NCBI RefSeq assembly: GCF_031844705.1 | Contig: NZ_CP134609.1 | Coordinates: forward strand, 2,108,001 to 2,172,000 | Reading direction: 5' to 3' | Length of the DNA: 64,000 nucleotides | DNA from: Streptomyces sp. ITFR-16 | Lineage (GTDB): Bacteria; Actinomycetota; Actinomycetes; Streptomycetales; Streptomycetaceae | Part shown: in pieces, positions 18,962 to 27,995 of the stretch | How the letters are laid out: every line of letters begins with the position of its first letter | Position numbering within the stretch: position 1 is the first letter of the stretch | Program-made: the position numbers and the translations under genes | The notes under the pieces: generated by a model | Told to the model about the DNA's origin: nothing | Databases searched by the model: none | What the model saw: only the letters and a program-made list of their open reading frames with translations

Positions 18962-19108
18962 TTCGCTCCTTTTAGGTCCGGGTTACCGCCGGACCGTCGC
19001 TACTTCATGGGCGTACTCATCGCGTACTCATCGAGTGCTCATCGCAATCTCGACCTACTTCCAACTCGCGAGGTACCTGACCGCACGGGGACCCGTGCCG
19101 TTCATTTC

Positions 19109-19387
19109 TTACGGTGTCACCCGCTCGACGAACCGCTGTACCGCGGTGGGGTCGAACGGCCCCTTGGCCTTGAAGGCCCGGGGGAATGCCCGGCGGCGAA
19201 CCGCCAGGTCCAGACAGACGGGGACGGGGTGTACATAGGCACCCCGGCCGGGCAGCGTACCGCGAGGATCAGGGACGCATGCGTCCCCGTCCACCACGAT
19301 GCGCAGCAACGCGCTCTTGACCGCTCGCTCCCGGCATCCCACACAGGTTCGCTCAGGGCAAGCGCGGGCGTGCGTCCGGCCAGACAC
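19109..19387 (-). CDS. YlxR/RnpM (DUF448) RNA-binding protein
   Basis: The 92-residue protein contains RTCVGCRERAVKSALLRIV and later GRGAYVHPVPVCLDLAVRR, the two hallmarks of the YlxR family (basic and Cys-containing). It sits between nusA and infB, the family's conserved place. Work in other bacteria links YlxR to RNA binding, regulation of gene expression and RNase P modulation (hence RnpM). The short spacing and shared strand indicate co-transcription with nusA and infB. Confidence 0.93.
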   Translation of the reverse strand: MSGRTHARACPERTCVGCRERAVKSALLRIVVDGDACVPDPRGTLPGRGAYVHPVPVCLDLAVRRRAFPRAFKAKGPFDPTAVQRFVERVTP

Positions 19388-19508
19388 GTTTAAGTCTACC
19401 TCCCCGTACCGACCTCACCCCTTTGGGGCAAAAATCGAACGGATGTTGTCGTGATCTCAGCGGCGTGGGGACGTGATCTATTCCCCGCGGCCGTCGTCGG
19501 TCGTCGGT

Positions 19509-20549
19509 TCAGCGCCGCTCGGAGCGCTCCCGGGCCCGCTCGGCACGCTCCCGGTCGGCGACATCGCGCTCGGCGTCGGTCTCGGTGTCCGGGCGGATGT
19601 CGATGCGCCAGCCGGTGAGGCGGGCGGCGAGACGGGCGTTCTGCCCCTCCTTGCCGATCGCCAGCGACAGCTGGTAGTCGGGCACGGTGACCCGGGCGGA
19701 GCGCGCGCCGAGGTCAACGACCTCGACCTCGCTCACCCGTGCGGGCGACAGGGCGTTGGCGACCATCTCGGCCGGGTCGTCCGACCAGTCCACGATGTCG
19801 ATCTTCTCGCCGTGCAGCTCCGCCATGACATTGCGCACACGCCCGCCCATCGGGCCGATGCAGGCGCCCTTGGCGTTGAGGCCGGAGCGGGTGGAGCGGA
19901 CAGCGATCTTGGTGCGGTGGCCGGCCTCGCGGGCGATCGCGCAGATCTCGACGGAGCCGTCGGCGATCTCGGGGACCTCCAGCGCGAAGAGCTTCTTCAC
20001 CAGGTTGGGGTGGGTCCGCGAGAGCGTGACCGAGGGGCCGCGCACGCCCTTGGCGACCCGGACGACATAGGTGCGCAGCCGCAGGCCGTGGGTGTACTCC
20101 TCGCCCGGCACCTGCTCCTGCACCGGCAGGATGGCCTCCAGCTTGCCGATGTCGACCAGGACGTTCTTCGGGTCCTTGCCCTGCTGGACGACGCCGGTGA
20201 CGACATCGCCCTCGTGGCCCGCGTACTCCCCGAACGTCCGGTCGTCCTCGGCGTCGCGCAGACGCTGGAGGATGACCTGCTTGGCGGTGGTCGCGGCGAT
20301 CCGGCCGAAGCCCGACGGGGTGTCGTCGAACTCCTTGGGCTCCTGGCCCTCCTCCAGATCGGCCGGGTCCTCCTTCGCCCACACCGTCACATGGCCGCGC
20401 TCGTCCAGCTTCACGCGCGCCCGGCGGTGGCTGCCGTCCGTGCGGTGGTACGCGATGAGGAGGGCCGACTCGATCGCCTCGACGAGCACGTCGAACGGGA
20501 TCTCCTTGTCCTGCGCCAAGCCCTTCAGAAGCTTCACATCGATGTCCAC
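19509..20549 (-). CDS. nusA: Transcription termination/antitermination factor NusA
   Basis: The 346-residue protein starts [20 protein letters not shown]. The N-terminal RNA-polymerase-binding domain is followed by an S1 domain ([20 protein letters not shown]) and two KH domains, with [31 protein letters not shown] and [19 protein letters not shown]. It lacks the C-terminal acidic repeats found in E. coli, as normal for actinobacteria. It pauses or anti-pauses RNA polymerase and supports rRNA synthesis. It lies 2 bases after rimP. Confidence 0.97.
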   Translation of the reverse strand: MDIDVKLLKGLAQDKEIPFDVLVEAIESALLIAYHRTDGSHRRARVKLDERGHVTVWAKEDPADLEEGQEPKEFDDTPSGFGRIAATTAKQVILQRLRDAEDDRTFGEYAGHEGDVVTGVVQQGKDPKNVLVDIGKLEAILPVQEQVPGEEYTHGLRLRTYVVRVAKGVRGPSVTLSRTHPNLVKKLFALEVPEIADGSVEICAIAREAGHRTKIAVRSTRSGLNAKGACIGPMGGRVRNVMAELHGEKIDIVDWSDDPAEMVANALSPARVSEVEVVDLGARSARVTVPDYQLSLAIGKEGQNARLAARLTGWRIDIRPDTETDAERDVADRERAERARERSERR

Positions 20550-20551
20550 GG

Positions 20552-21049
20552 CTACGCCTCCTCTTCCTTCTTGTCCTTGCGGTTGAATTCCAGCTCCACG
20601 CGCGCCTTGGCGATCTCGTCGAAGGCGATCCGGCGGGACGTGGGCTTGCGGCCCTTGACGCCCGGCACCTCGAGATCGAGACCGTCCTCGTCGACCGCGA
20701 GGATGCGGGCCACCAGCTCGCCGCCCTCGTTCAGGGTCAGTCTGGCCAGCCGGCCGGTGGCGCGTACGTAGTGGCGGTGCTCCGTCAGCGGGCGGTCGGC
20801 ACCGGGCGAGCTGACCTCCAGGACGTACTCGTCCTCGCCCATCGCGTCGGTCTCGTCGAGCTTCGCGGAGATGGCGCGGCTCAGATCCGCGCAGGCGTCG
20901 AGCTCGACGCCCTCCTCGGAATCGACGATGATCCGCAGCACCCGGCGGCGGCCGGCCCGGGACACCTCGATCTCTTCCAGATCCAGCTGCTCGGCGCTGA
21001 CGAGCGGTTCGACCAGCCCGCGCAGCCTCTCGCTCTGGGTGGTGCTCAT
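20552..21049 (-). CDS. rimP: Ribosome maturation factor RimP
   Basis: I start at the ATG at 21049 ([20 protein letters not shown]), with GAGGAG shortly upstream, rather than the longer frame to 21169. The 165-residue protein has the RimP core [20 protein letters not shown], followed by [12 protein letters not shown] and [20 protein letters not shown], which are diagnostic. It binds the 30S subunit during maturation. It is the first gene of the nusA-infB operon. The divergent lipoprotein gene starts 178 bases away, so both promoters lie in 21050-21226. Confidence 0.96.
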   Translation of the reverse strand: MSTTQSERLRGLVEPLVSAEQLDLEEIEVSRAGRRRVLRIIVDSEEGVELDACADLSRAISAKLDETDAMGEDEYVLEVSSPGADRPLTEHRHYVRATGRLARLTLNEGGELVARILAVDEDGLDLEVPGVKGRKPTSRRIAFDEIAKARVELEFNRKDKKEEEA

Positions 21050-21226
21050 CCGGGTGACTCCTCGGCCGCGTGTGCTGTTGTGGGGATCGTCGCGTGTCTG
21101 GTCAAAGGGTATCCGGTCCCAAGGGGTGTTGCTGTCCGCCGGCCCCCTGGGCGCGGGTACGCTCGCCAACGGTGATCACTTCCGGACAGATCCAGTCAAG
21201 ACAGGTCCAGGCCCGAAGGAGAACAA

Positions 21227-21763
21227 GTGCGGCGCACGGGGACGACGCGCAGGGGCGCGCTCACGGCGACGGGAGCGCTCGCCCTCGGGGCGGTCCTGGC
21301 CGGCTGCGGAGGCGATGACGGGGACCCGGGCCGGAAGGACTCCGCGCACGCCGGCGCACGGACCGCGGCCGACCGCCCGTCCTCGGTGCGCACGGAGAAG
21401 TCGGTCCGCTCGAGCGCCTCACGCACCACCGCGACCCTGCTGGCGGGCTACGACCAGGTTCTGACCGCCCACCCCTCGACCGCTGCCGCGATCACCCCGC
21501 TGCGCGACGCCGTACGCGCCCACCTCAAGGCCCTTGGCCCCGGCGGTACGGGGCAGACGCCCGCCGCCGCCCGCAGGAGCGCAGCGCACCCGGCCGCCGC
21601 CGTCAAGGAGCTGGCCGCCGCCGAGCGCCGCGCCGCCGACGCGCACACGGCCCTGCTGATGGAGGCACCCGGCGAACTGGCCCGGCTGCTCGCCTCGGTG
21701 GCCGCCGCCTCGTCGGCCCATGCCTACCTGCTGACCGAACTGGCCAAGGAGACCACGGCATGA
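21227..21763 (+). CDS. Putative lipoprotein, helical
   Basis: The 178-residue product starts with GTG at 21227, with GAAGGAG just upstream. The signal has a twin Arg (TTRRGALTATGALALGAVLA) and a lipobox LAGC with Cys27, so it is probably a Tat- or Sec-exported lipoprotein. The mature part is Ala-rich and predicted helical (amphipathic segments around TATLLAGYDQVLTAHPST and VKELAAAERRAADAHTALL). It overlaps the DUF4439 gene by 4 bases, which suggests the two products act together. Function unknown. The mature part itself resembles a ferritin-like helical bundle, by inference only. Confidence 0.82.
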   Translation: MRRTGTTRRGALTATGALALGAVLAGCGGDDGDPGRKDSAHAGARTAADRPSSVRTEKSVRSSASRTTATLLAGYDQVLTAHPSTAAAITPLRDAVRAHLKALGPGGTGQTPAAARRSAAHPAAAVKELAAAERRAADAHTALLMEAPGELARLLASVAAASSAHAYLLTELAKETTA

Positions 21764-22239
21764 GCGACGACGGCACGCTGGACGCGGCCCAGGCGGCACT
21801 GGCCGCCGAACACGCCGCGGTGTACGGGTACGGGGTGGCAGGCGGCCGGGTCGCCTCGGCGCGCCGGGCCGAGGCCACCGCCGCCCAGCACGCCCACCGG
21901 GCCCGCCGGGACGCCCTGGTGCGCACGGTCCGCGACCTGGGCGGTGAGCCGGTCGCCGCCGACGCCGCGTACGCTCTGCCGTTCGCGGTGCCGGACACGG
22001 CCGCGGCGGTACGGCTCGCCGCCGTGCTGGAGGACCGGGTCGCGGATGTCTACTCCGACCTCGTACGGGCCGCTCAGGGGCCGTTGCGGCGGACGGCGGC
22101 GGACGCGCTGCGGGAGGCCGCGGTGCGTGCGGTCCGCTGGCGGGGCAGCGGCGTACCCTTTCCCGGGCTCGCCGAACGGGCGGCCGACGGATCCGGCACC
22201 GACGGGACCGCTGCGAAGGCCGGGTCCGGCGCGCACTGA
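21760..22239 (+). CDS. Ferritin-like domain protein (DUF4439)
   Basis: This 159-residue Ala-rich helical protein opens with TLDAAQAALAAEHAAVYGYG, the DUF4439 signature (EHAAVYGYG). Later AVPDTAAAVRLAAVLEDRVA and a final helix with AVRAVRWRGS follow. The family adopts a ferritin-like four-helix bundle but lacks a clear di-iron set here, with few Glu/His pairs. It has no signal peptide and so should be cytoplasmic or membrane-peripheral. It overlaps the preceding lipoprotein gene (ATGA) and is 29 bases from the kinase-like gene. Function unknown. Confidence 0.85.
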   Translation: MSDDGTLDAAQAALAAEHAAVYGYGVAGGRVASARRAEATAAQHAHRARRDALVRTVRDLGGEPVAADAAYALPFAVPDTAAAVRLAAVLEDRVADVYSDLVRAAQGPLRRTAADALREAAVRAVRWRGSGVPFPGLAERAADGSGTDGTAAKAGSGAH

Positions 22240-22268
22240 AGAAGGCTCTGAAAGGGAACACGGCACGT

Positions 22269-23192
22269 ATGGGTTTTGAACCGCCGCAGCGTCTGGTGCG
22301 AGCGCTCGGCGAGTCGTACGGGGATACGGCCGCCGGAGCATGGCTCGCGGGACTTCCCGGACTGGCCGAACAGGCGCTGGCCGGGGCCGGGCGGGACCTG
22401 ACCGTGGAACGGGTCGCCGCACCAGGTGGCCGCAGCAGCCTGGTCCTGCTGGTGCGGGGCGCCGACGGCACCCCCGCCGCGCTGAAGATCGCTCCCGCCG
22501 GGGCCGAGCCCTGGCTCGAGGCGGCGGCGCTGGAGCACTGGAACGGCTGGGGCGCGGTGCGGCTGCTCGCGGCGGACGACAAGGCGGACCTCGCCGACGG
22601 CGTGCTGCTGCTGGAGCGGCTCCACCCGGAGGTCTCGCTGCGTTCGCTCCCGGAGGCGAAGGCGCTGCTGGAGGCGGCCGGGACCGTGCGCCGACTGTGG
22701 GTCGACCCGCCCGCCGGACACTCCTTCGAGACGGTCGCCGGCCGGACCGGGCTGCGCGTCGGGCCGATGCGCGCCGCCGCCGAGGCGGACCCCGCGCTGG
22801 AGCCGCTGGTCTCGGCCGCGCTGGCGGTCCGCGAGGAACTGGTCGCCGGCTCCCCCGAGGAACTGCTGCTGCACGGCAACTTCCGGCAGAGCAAGGTGCT
22901 CTCCGGCGAGCGCGCGCCCTGGCTGACGGTGGGCCCCGAGCCGCTGGTCGGTGAGCGCGCCTACGACCTGGCGCGGCTGGTGCGGGACCGGGTCGAGGAT
23001 CTGATCGCCTCGCCGGGTGGCGCGATGACGGCCCGGCGCAGGGTCAAGAAGCTCGCGGACGCGCTGGACGTGGACCGGGAGCGGCTGCACGGCTGGACGC
23101 TGTTCCGCGCGGTGGAGTCCGGCACCCGGGCGCTGACGGCCGGGCGCCGCCAGGAGGGCGAAGTGACGCTGGAGTTCGCGGGCTGGCTGTAG
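22269..23192 (+). CDS. Aminoglycoside/hydroxyurea-type kinase homologue, probably catalytically dead
   Basis: The 307-residue protein follows the fold of APH(6)/hydroxyurea kinases. It has an N-lobe with PAALKIAPAG (the ATP-binding Lys) and a C-lobe with catalytic-loop-like ELLLHGNFRQSKVL at about 198-211. The family motif is HGDxxxxN followed by an IDP metal-binding motif. Here Asp is Asn204, the Asn position is Ser208, and the Asp of the metal motif is Gly222 (LTVGPEPLVGERAYDLA). The later GERAYDLARLV is kept. It is therefore probably a pseudokinase. It is the third gene of the lipoprotein-DUF4439 group and ends at a strong bidirectional terminator. Confidence 0.82.
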   Translation: MGFEPPQRLVRALGESYGDTAAGAWLAGLPGLAEQALAGAGRDLTVERVAAPGGRSSLVLLVRGADGTPAALKIAPAGAEPWLEAAALEHWNGWGAVRLLAADDKADLADGVLLLERLHPEVSLRSLPEAKALLEAAGTVRRLWVDPPAGHSFETVAGRTGLRVGPMRAAAEADPALEPLVSAALAVREELVAGSPEELLLHGNFRQSKVLSGERAPWLTVGPEPLVGERAYDLARLVRDRVEDLIASPGGAMTARRRVKKLADALDVDRERLHGWTLFRAVESGTRALTAGRRQEGEVTLEFAGWL

Positions 23193-23205
23193 GCGCAGAA
23201 CATGC

Positions 23206-23240
23206 CGAAGGGCCCCGCACCCTGGGTGCGGGGCCCTTCG
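23206..23240. terminator. Bidirectional terminator between kinase-like gene and proS
   Basis: A perfect 17-bp inverted repeat (23206-23222 with 23224-23240) lies between two convergent genes. Confidence 0.85.
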
Positions 23241-23256
23241 CAATGTTCCGGGGCGG

Positions 23257-24957
23257 TCAGCCCTCCTGGGTGAGGCGGGCGATCGCCTCGTCCACCGTGA
23301 GCTCCTCGCGCTCGCCCGTGCGGCGGTCCTTCAGTTCGAGGACGCCCTCGGCCGAGCGGCGGCCGGCGACCAGGATCTTCGGGACGCCGATGAGCTCGGA
23401 GTCGGTGAACTTGACGCCGGGCGAGACGCCGGCGCGGTCGTCGACCAGGACGCGCAGGCCGGCCGCGTTCAGCTTCTCGGAGACATCGAGGGCCAGTTCG
23501 GTCTGGAGCGCCTTGCCGGCCGCGACGACGTGTACATCGGCCGGGGCGATCTCGCGGGGCCAGCACAGGCCCTTGTCGTCGGCGGTCTGCTCGGCGAGCG
23601 CGGCCACGGCGCGGGAGACGCCGATGCCGTACGAGCCCATCGTGACGCGGACGGGCTTGCCCTGCTGGCCGAGGACGTCGAGGGAGAAGATGTCGGCGTA
23701 CTTGCGGCCCAGCTGGAAGATGTGGCCGATCTCGATGGCGCGGTCGACCTGGAGGCCGGTGCCGCACTTGGGGCAGGGGTCGCCCGCCTCGACGACGACG
23801 ACGTCGAGGTAGTCGTCGACCTCGAAGTCACGGCCCGCGACGACGTTCTTCGCGTGCTTGCCGTCCTTGTTGGCGCCGGTGATCCAGGCGGTGCCGGCGG
23901 CGACGCGGGGGTCCGCGATGTAGCGGACCTTCTCCAGACCCTGCGGGCCGACGTAGCCGCGCACCAGGTCGGGGCGGCCCACGAAGTCCTCGGCGGTGAC
24001 CAGCTCGACGACGGCCGGGGCGAGGTGCTCGCCGAGCTTGCCGAGGTCGACCTCGCGGTCACCGGGCACGCCCACGGCGACGATCTCGCCGTCGACCTTG
24101 ACCAGGAGGTTCTTCAGGGTGGCGGAGGCGTCCACGCCGAGGTGGGCGGCGAGCGTCTCGATGGTCGGGGTGTCGGGGGTGTCCAGCTCCTCGACGGCAC
24201 CGACGGCGGAGGCGTCGCCCGGCGTGGCGTTGAAGGTCACGGCCTCGGTGTTGGCCGCGTAGTCGCAGTTCGGACAGTCGACGAAGGTGTCCTCACCGGC
24301 GGGCGCGGGGGCGAGGAACTCCTCGGACGCGGAGCCGCCCATGGCGCCGGAGACGGCGGAGACGATGCGGTGGTCGAGGCCGAGCCGCTCGAAGATCCGG
24401 ATGTAGGCGGCGCGGTGCAGCTGGTAGGCCTCGGCCAGGCCCTCGTCCGTGGTGTCGAAGGAGTACGAGTCCTTCATCTGGAACTCGCGGCCGCGCAGCA
24501 CACCGGCGCGGGGGCGGGCCTCGTCGCGGTACTTGGTCTGGATCTGGTAGAGGATCACGGGCAGGTCCTTGTAGGACGAGCACATGTCCTTGACGACCTG
24601 CGTGAAGATCTCCTCGTGCGTGGGGCCGAGGAGGTAGTCGGCGCCCTTGCGGTCCTTGAGCCGGAAGAGCAGGTCGCCGTACTCGTCGTACCGGCCGCTC
24701 GCCTCGTACGCCTCCTTGGGCAGCAGCGCGGGGAGCAGGACCTCCTGGCCGCCGATGGCGTCCATCTCCTCGCGGACGACGCGGGTGATGTTCTCCAGCA
24801 CCTTCTTGCCGAGCGGCAGCCAGGACCAGATGCCGGCCGCGGTGCGACGTACGTATCCGGCGCGGACGAGGAGCTTGTGGTTGAGCGTCTCGGCGTCCGC
24901 CGGGTCGTCGCGCAGTGTCTTGATCATCAATCGGGACATGCGCTGGACCTGGGCCAT
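23257..24957 (-). CDS. proS: Prolyl-tRNA synthetase
   Basis: The 566-residue class II synthetase charges tRNA-Pro. It begins [20 protein letters not shown] with CAGGAG upstream. Motif 1 is around [20 protein letters not shown], motif 2 [20 protein letters not shown] and motif 3 [17 protein letters not shown]. The insertion between motifs 2 and 3 (about residues 220-400, including [11 protein letters not shown]) is the bacterial-type editing domain that removes Ala-tRNA-Pro. The C-terminal anticodon-binding domain ends the protein. It is convergent with the kinase-like gene. Confidence 0.97.
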   Translation of the reverse strand: MAQVQRMSRLMIKTLRDDPADAETLNHKLLVRAGYVRRTAAGIWSWLPLGKKVLENITRVVREEMDAIGGQEVLLPALLPKEAYEASGRYDEYGDLLFRLKDRKGADYLLGPTHEEIFTQVVKDMCSSYKDLPVILYQIQTKYRDEARPRAGVLRGREFQMKDSYSFDTTDEGLAEAYQLHRAAYIRIFERLGLDHRIVSAVSGAMGGSASEEFLAPAPAGEDTFVDCPNCDYAANTEAVTFNATPGDASAVGAVEELDTPDTPTIETLAAHLGVDASATLKNLLVKVDGEIVAVGVPGDREVDLGKLGEHLAPAVVELVTAEDFVGRPDLVRGYVGPQGLEKVRYIADPRVAAGTAWITGANKDGKHAKNVVAGRDFEVDDYLDVVVVEAGDPCPKCGTGLQVDRAIEIGHIFQLGRKYADIFSLDVLGQQGKPVRVTMGSYGIGVSRAVAALAEQTADDKGLCWPREIAPADVHVVAAGKALQTELALDVSEKLNAAGLRVLVDDRAGVSPGVKFTDSELIGVPKILVAGRRSAEGVLELKDRRTGEREELTVDEAIARLTQEG

Positions 24958-25029
24958 GATGAACTCCTGCTCGGAAGGGTGATGGGCCCGAGGTTAGCCG
25001 GGCGGCCCTCGCGGGCGGAAATCGATTCG

Positions 25030-25596
25030 TCAGCGGCGGCGCAGCGGGAGGGGCGCGCCCATGACCGCGTACGGCTTGGGGGCGCTCGGGAAGAGCACCT
25101 GCCGGGCCAGGTCCTCGTAGCCGAGGGAGCGGTACAGGCCGCGGGCCGGGCTGTCCGTGTCGATCGCGGAGAGGATGGACCGGGGCTGGTCGACCGCGTC
25201 CGTGACGGTGGTGATCAGGGTGCGGCCGATCCCCCGGTTCTGGAACTCCGGGTGGACGTGCAGCTCGGTGATGACGAAGGAGTCGTCGAGCCAGTGCGCG
25301 GAGCCGGTGGCCCGCAGATAGGGCTCGACGACGGTGGACCACCAGTGGCCGCGCTCGTTCGGCATCCCGTAGACGAAGCCGACGAGCCGGCCGTCGGGGG
25401 CCAGGGCGCCGAGTGCGCGGGCGTGGGGGTGGTCGAGGTGCCGGAGCACGATGTGGCGGCGTACCTCGATCTCGTCGGCGCCGAGGCCGAAGGCGACGGC
25501 CTGCACGGCGAGCGCCTCGTCCACGCGTGCGGCGAGATCGATCGGGCCGACCCGGACGCCGGTGGTGCGGGGGCCGCCCCCTGATGCTGCTGCCAT
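25030..25596 (-). CDS. GNAT-family N-acetyltransferase
   Basis: The 188-residue protein shows the GNAT core. The acetyl-CoA loop is in ITELHVHPEFQNRGIGRTLI (Q/RxxGxG/A type, here NRGIGR), and the fold ends with PARGLYRSLGYEDLARQVLF. Its substrate cannot be deduced. It lies 72 bases beyond the proS start on the same strand and 47 bases from another GNAT gene. Confidence 0.85.
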   Translation of the reverse strand: MAAASGGGPRTTGVRVGPIDLAARVDEALAVQAVAFGLGADEIEVRRHIVLRHLDHPHARALGALAPDGRLVGFVYGMPNERGHWWSTVVEPYLRATGSAHWLDDSFVITELHVHPEFQNRGIGRTLITTVTDAVDQPRSILSAIDTDSPARGLYRSLGYEDLARQVLFPSAPKPYAVMGAPLPLRRR

Positions 25597-25643
25597 GGAC
25601 CGACCCTACTGTCCGGGCCCGCCGGTGAGGGCGGAAAGGCGGC

Positions 25644-26489
25644 TCAGAACAGCACGCTCATGAACGCGCCGGTCTCCCGGAAGCCGATGCGGCGGTAGGC
25701 CTTGCGCGCGGGGGTGTTGTAGTCGTTGACGTACAGGCTGACGACGGGGGCGACATCGGCCAGCGCGTACCGCAGCACCGCGGCCATGCCGGTCTCGGAG
25801 TGGCCGCGGCCCCGGAACTCCGGGGCGACCCAGACGCCCTGGATCTGGCAGGCCTGCGAGGTGGTCGCGCCGATCTCGGCCTTGAAGACGACCTTGCCGT
25901 CCTCGATGCGGGCGAAGGAGCGGCCGGCGGCGATGAGCTCGGCGACGCGCGCCTGGTAGAGGAGTCCGCCGTCGCCCGCGAGCGGGGAGATGCCGACCTC
26001 CTCGGTGAACATGGCGACGCAGGCGGGCATCAGGACGTCCATCTCGTCCTTGCGGACGCGGCGGACGAGCGGGTCGGGCTCGATGTCGGCGGACTGGCTC
26101 TCGGTGACCATGAGGGGCTGGTTGGCCCGGACCTCGCGGGCGGGTCCCCAGCCCGGTTCGAGGAGCCGCCAGAGCTGGGCGGTGGGGCCGGCGGGGCCGA
26201 CGATCGAGGAGCAGCGGCGGCCGGCCCGGCGGGCGCGGTCGGCGAAGGCGCGCACGGCCTCGGGGCCGGCGCAGATGGGGACGAGGTTGGCGCCCGAGTA
26301 GCACAGGGAGCGCAGCCGGCCGTCCGCGTACCAGCCCCACATCTCGCCGCCGAGGCGCCAGGGGTCGAGGCCGGCGATCTGGACCCGTGAGGTCACGAAG
26401 GCGTTGGCTACGGGTTCGCTCTCGAGCACCGCGAGGGCGGCGCCGAGGTCGCTGGGTTCGAGGACCCGGGTGGTGGTCTGCGTCAACAC
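25644..26489 (-). CDS. DUF4081-GNAT acetyltransferase
   Basis: This 281-residue protein has two halves. The first (about residues 1-140, with VLESEPVANAFVTSRVQIAG and GWYADGRLRSLCYSGANLVP) fits DUF4081. The second is a GNAT domain with GVWVAPEFRGRGHSETGMAA as its acetyl-CoA loop and NDYNTPARKAYRRIGFRETG near the end. This combination is common in actinobacteria beside ispG. Substrate unknown. It is separated from ispG by a terminator hairpin. Confidence 0.88.
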   Translation of the reverse strand: MLTQTTTRVLEPSDLGAALAVLESEPVANAFVTSRVQIAGLDPWRLGGEMWGWYADGRLRSLCYSGANLVPICAGPEAVRAFADRARRAGRRCSSIVGPAGPTAQLWRLLEPGWGPAREVRANQPLMVTESQSADIEPDPLVRRVRKDEMDVLMPACVAMFTEEVGISPLAGDGGLLYQARVAELIAAGRSFARIEDGKVVFKAEIGATTSQACQIQGVWVAPEFRGRGHSETGMAAVLRYALADVAPVVSLYVNDYNTPARKAYRRIGFRETGAFMSVLF

Positions 26490-26601
26490 GAGGGGGCCTC
26501 ACCATGCGGTCTGCTGATTTCCGCACTGTACCCAAAGAGGCCCGGGGCCGCCGCTCGTGGCCGTGAACAGCTTCCGCGCAGGGTGGTGACCCTGCTCACG
26601 G

Positions 26602-26641
26602 ACAACGCCCCGCGGAGGGGGTTCCTCCGGCGGGGCGTTGT
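26602..26641 (-). terminator. ispG terminator
   Basis: A 17-bp stem (26602-26618 with 26624-26641, one bulged G) begins 15 bases past the ispG stop codon. Confidence 0.8.
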
Positions 26642-26656
26642 CGTGGGTGTCATGGT

Positions 26657-27811
26657 TCAGCTGATGGAGACCTCGGGCTCGCCGGAGGCGACGCCGTCCT
26701 TCTCCATCTGCTCGGCGATCTTGAGGGCTTCCTCGATGAGGGTCTCGACGATCTTCGACTCGGGCACGGTCTTGATGATCTCGCCCTTGACGAAGATCTG
26801 CCCCTTCCCATTGCCGGAGGCCACACCCAGATCGGCCTCACGGGCCTCACCAGGACCATTGACGACACAGCCCATCACAGCCACCCGCAACGGCACCTCC
26901 ATACCCTCCAGACCCGCACTCACCTGGTCCGCGAGCTTGTACACATCCACCTGCGCCCGCCCGCACGACGGACACGACACGATCTCCAGCCGACGCTGCT
27001 TCAGATTCAACGACTCCAGAATCTGCAGCCCGACCTTGACCTCCTCCGCCGGCGGCGCCGACAACGAGACCCGGATCGTGTCCCCGATCCCCTCACTCAA
27101 CAGCGCACCGAACGCCACAGCGGACTTGATCGTGCCCTGGAACGCCGGACCCGCCTCCGTCACACCCAGATGAAGGGGATAGTCGCACTGCGCGGCCAGC
27201 TGACGGTACGCGTTCACCATCACGACCGGATCATTGTGCTTCACCGAGATCTTGATGTCCCGGAACCCATGCTCCTCGAACAACGACGCCTCCCACAGCG
27301 CCGACTCCACCAACGCCTCCGGAGTCGCCTTCCCGTACTTCCTCAGCAACCGCGCATCCAGCGAACCCGCGTTCACACCGATCCGGATCGGAGTCCCCGC
27401 GTCATTCGCCGCCCGCGCGATCTCCTTCACCTTGTCGTCGAACTGCTTGATGTTCCCCGGATTCACCCGCACCGCCGCACAACCCGCGTCAATCGCCGCG
27501 AACACATACTTCGGCTGGAAATGAATATCCGCGATCACCGGAATCTGCGACTTCGAAGCAATCGTCGCCAACGCATCCGCATCATCCTGCGTCGGACACG
27601 CCACCCGCACGATCTGACAACCCGAAGCCGTCAACTCCGCGATCTGCTGCAGAGTCGCACCGATGTCCGACGTACGCGTCGTCGTCATCGACTGCACCGA
27701 AACCGGCGCATCCCCACCGACCGCCACCGACCCGACCTGGATCTTGCGGCTGACCCTCCGGTCGGCGAGCTTGGTCGGAACGGCGGGCATTCCGAGAGAA
27801 ATCGCAGTCAT
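26657..27811 (-). CDS. ispG: 4-hydroxy-3-methylbut-2-en-1-yl diphosphate synthase
   Basis: The 384-residue iron-sulfur enzyme of the MEP isoprenoid pathway starts at the ATG at 27811 ([20 protein letters not shown]). The TIM-barrel part has [20 protein letters not shown]. The [4Fe-4S] Cys ligands lie in [11 protein letters not shown] and [18 protein letters not shown]. It sits next to the site-2 protease and dxr genes, as in other streptomycetes. Its middle (about 26840-27730) uses almost only G- or T-ending codons, unlike both ends of the gene and its neighbours, which prefer C-ending codons. The protein itself looks intact. Confidence 0.96.
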   Translation of the reverse strand: MTAISLGMPAVPTKLADRRVSRKIQVGSVAVGGDAPVSVQSMTTTRTSDIGATLQQIAELTASGCQIVRVACPTQDDADALATIASKSQIPVIADIHFQPKYVFAAIDAGCAAVRVNPGNIKQFDDKVKEIARAANDAGTPIRIGVNAGSLDARLLRKYGKATPEALVESALWEASLFEEHGFRDIKISVKHNDPVVMVNAYRQLAAQCDYPLHLGVTEAGPAFQGTIKSAVAFGALLSEGIGDTIRVSLSAPPAEEVKVGLQILESLNLKQRRLEIVSCPSCGRAQVDVYKLADQVSAGLEGMEVPLRVAVMGCVVNGPGEAREADLGVASGNGKGQIFVKGEIIKTVPESKIVETLIEEALKIAEQMEKDGVASGEPEVSIS

Positions 27812-27995
27812 GCGCTGAGCATCCCCAAGGTGTGGATCAAGGTCCCGAGATCGGCGGGCTCCGACCTTCGAGGTTACGGCACCGAGCGCGGCATGGAGCA
27901 CACCGTGTCCGGGGCCCGCGAAGAATTCGGGCCGTCGGACGCACCGTGCTCATCCACCGTCACTCGGTGTTCATCCGGCGCGTGCGCCGCACCGG

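Noticed and set aside
15713..19393. 1226-codon open frame on the plus strand
   Set aside because: It is the antisense of infB and its neighbours. Its Thr/Ala/Gly repeats mirror the IF-2 linker.
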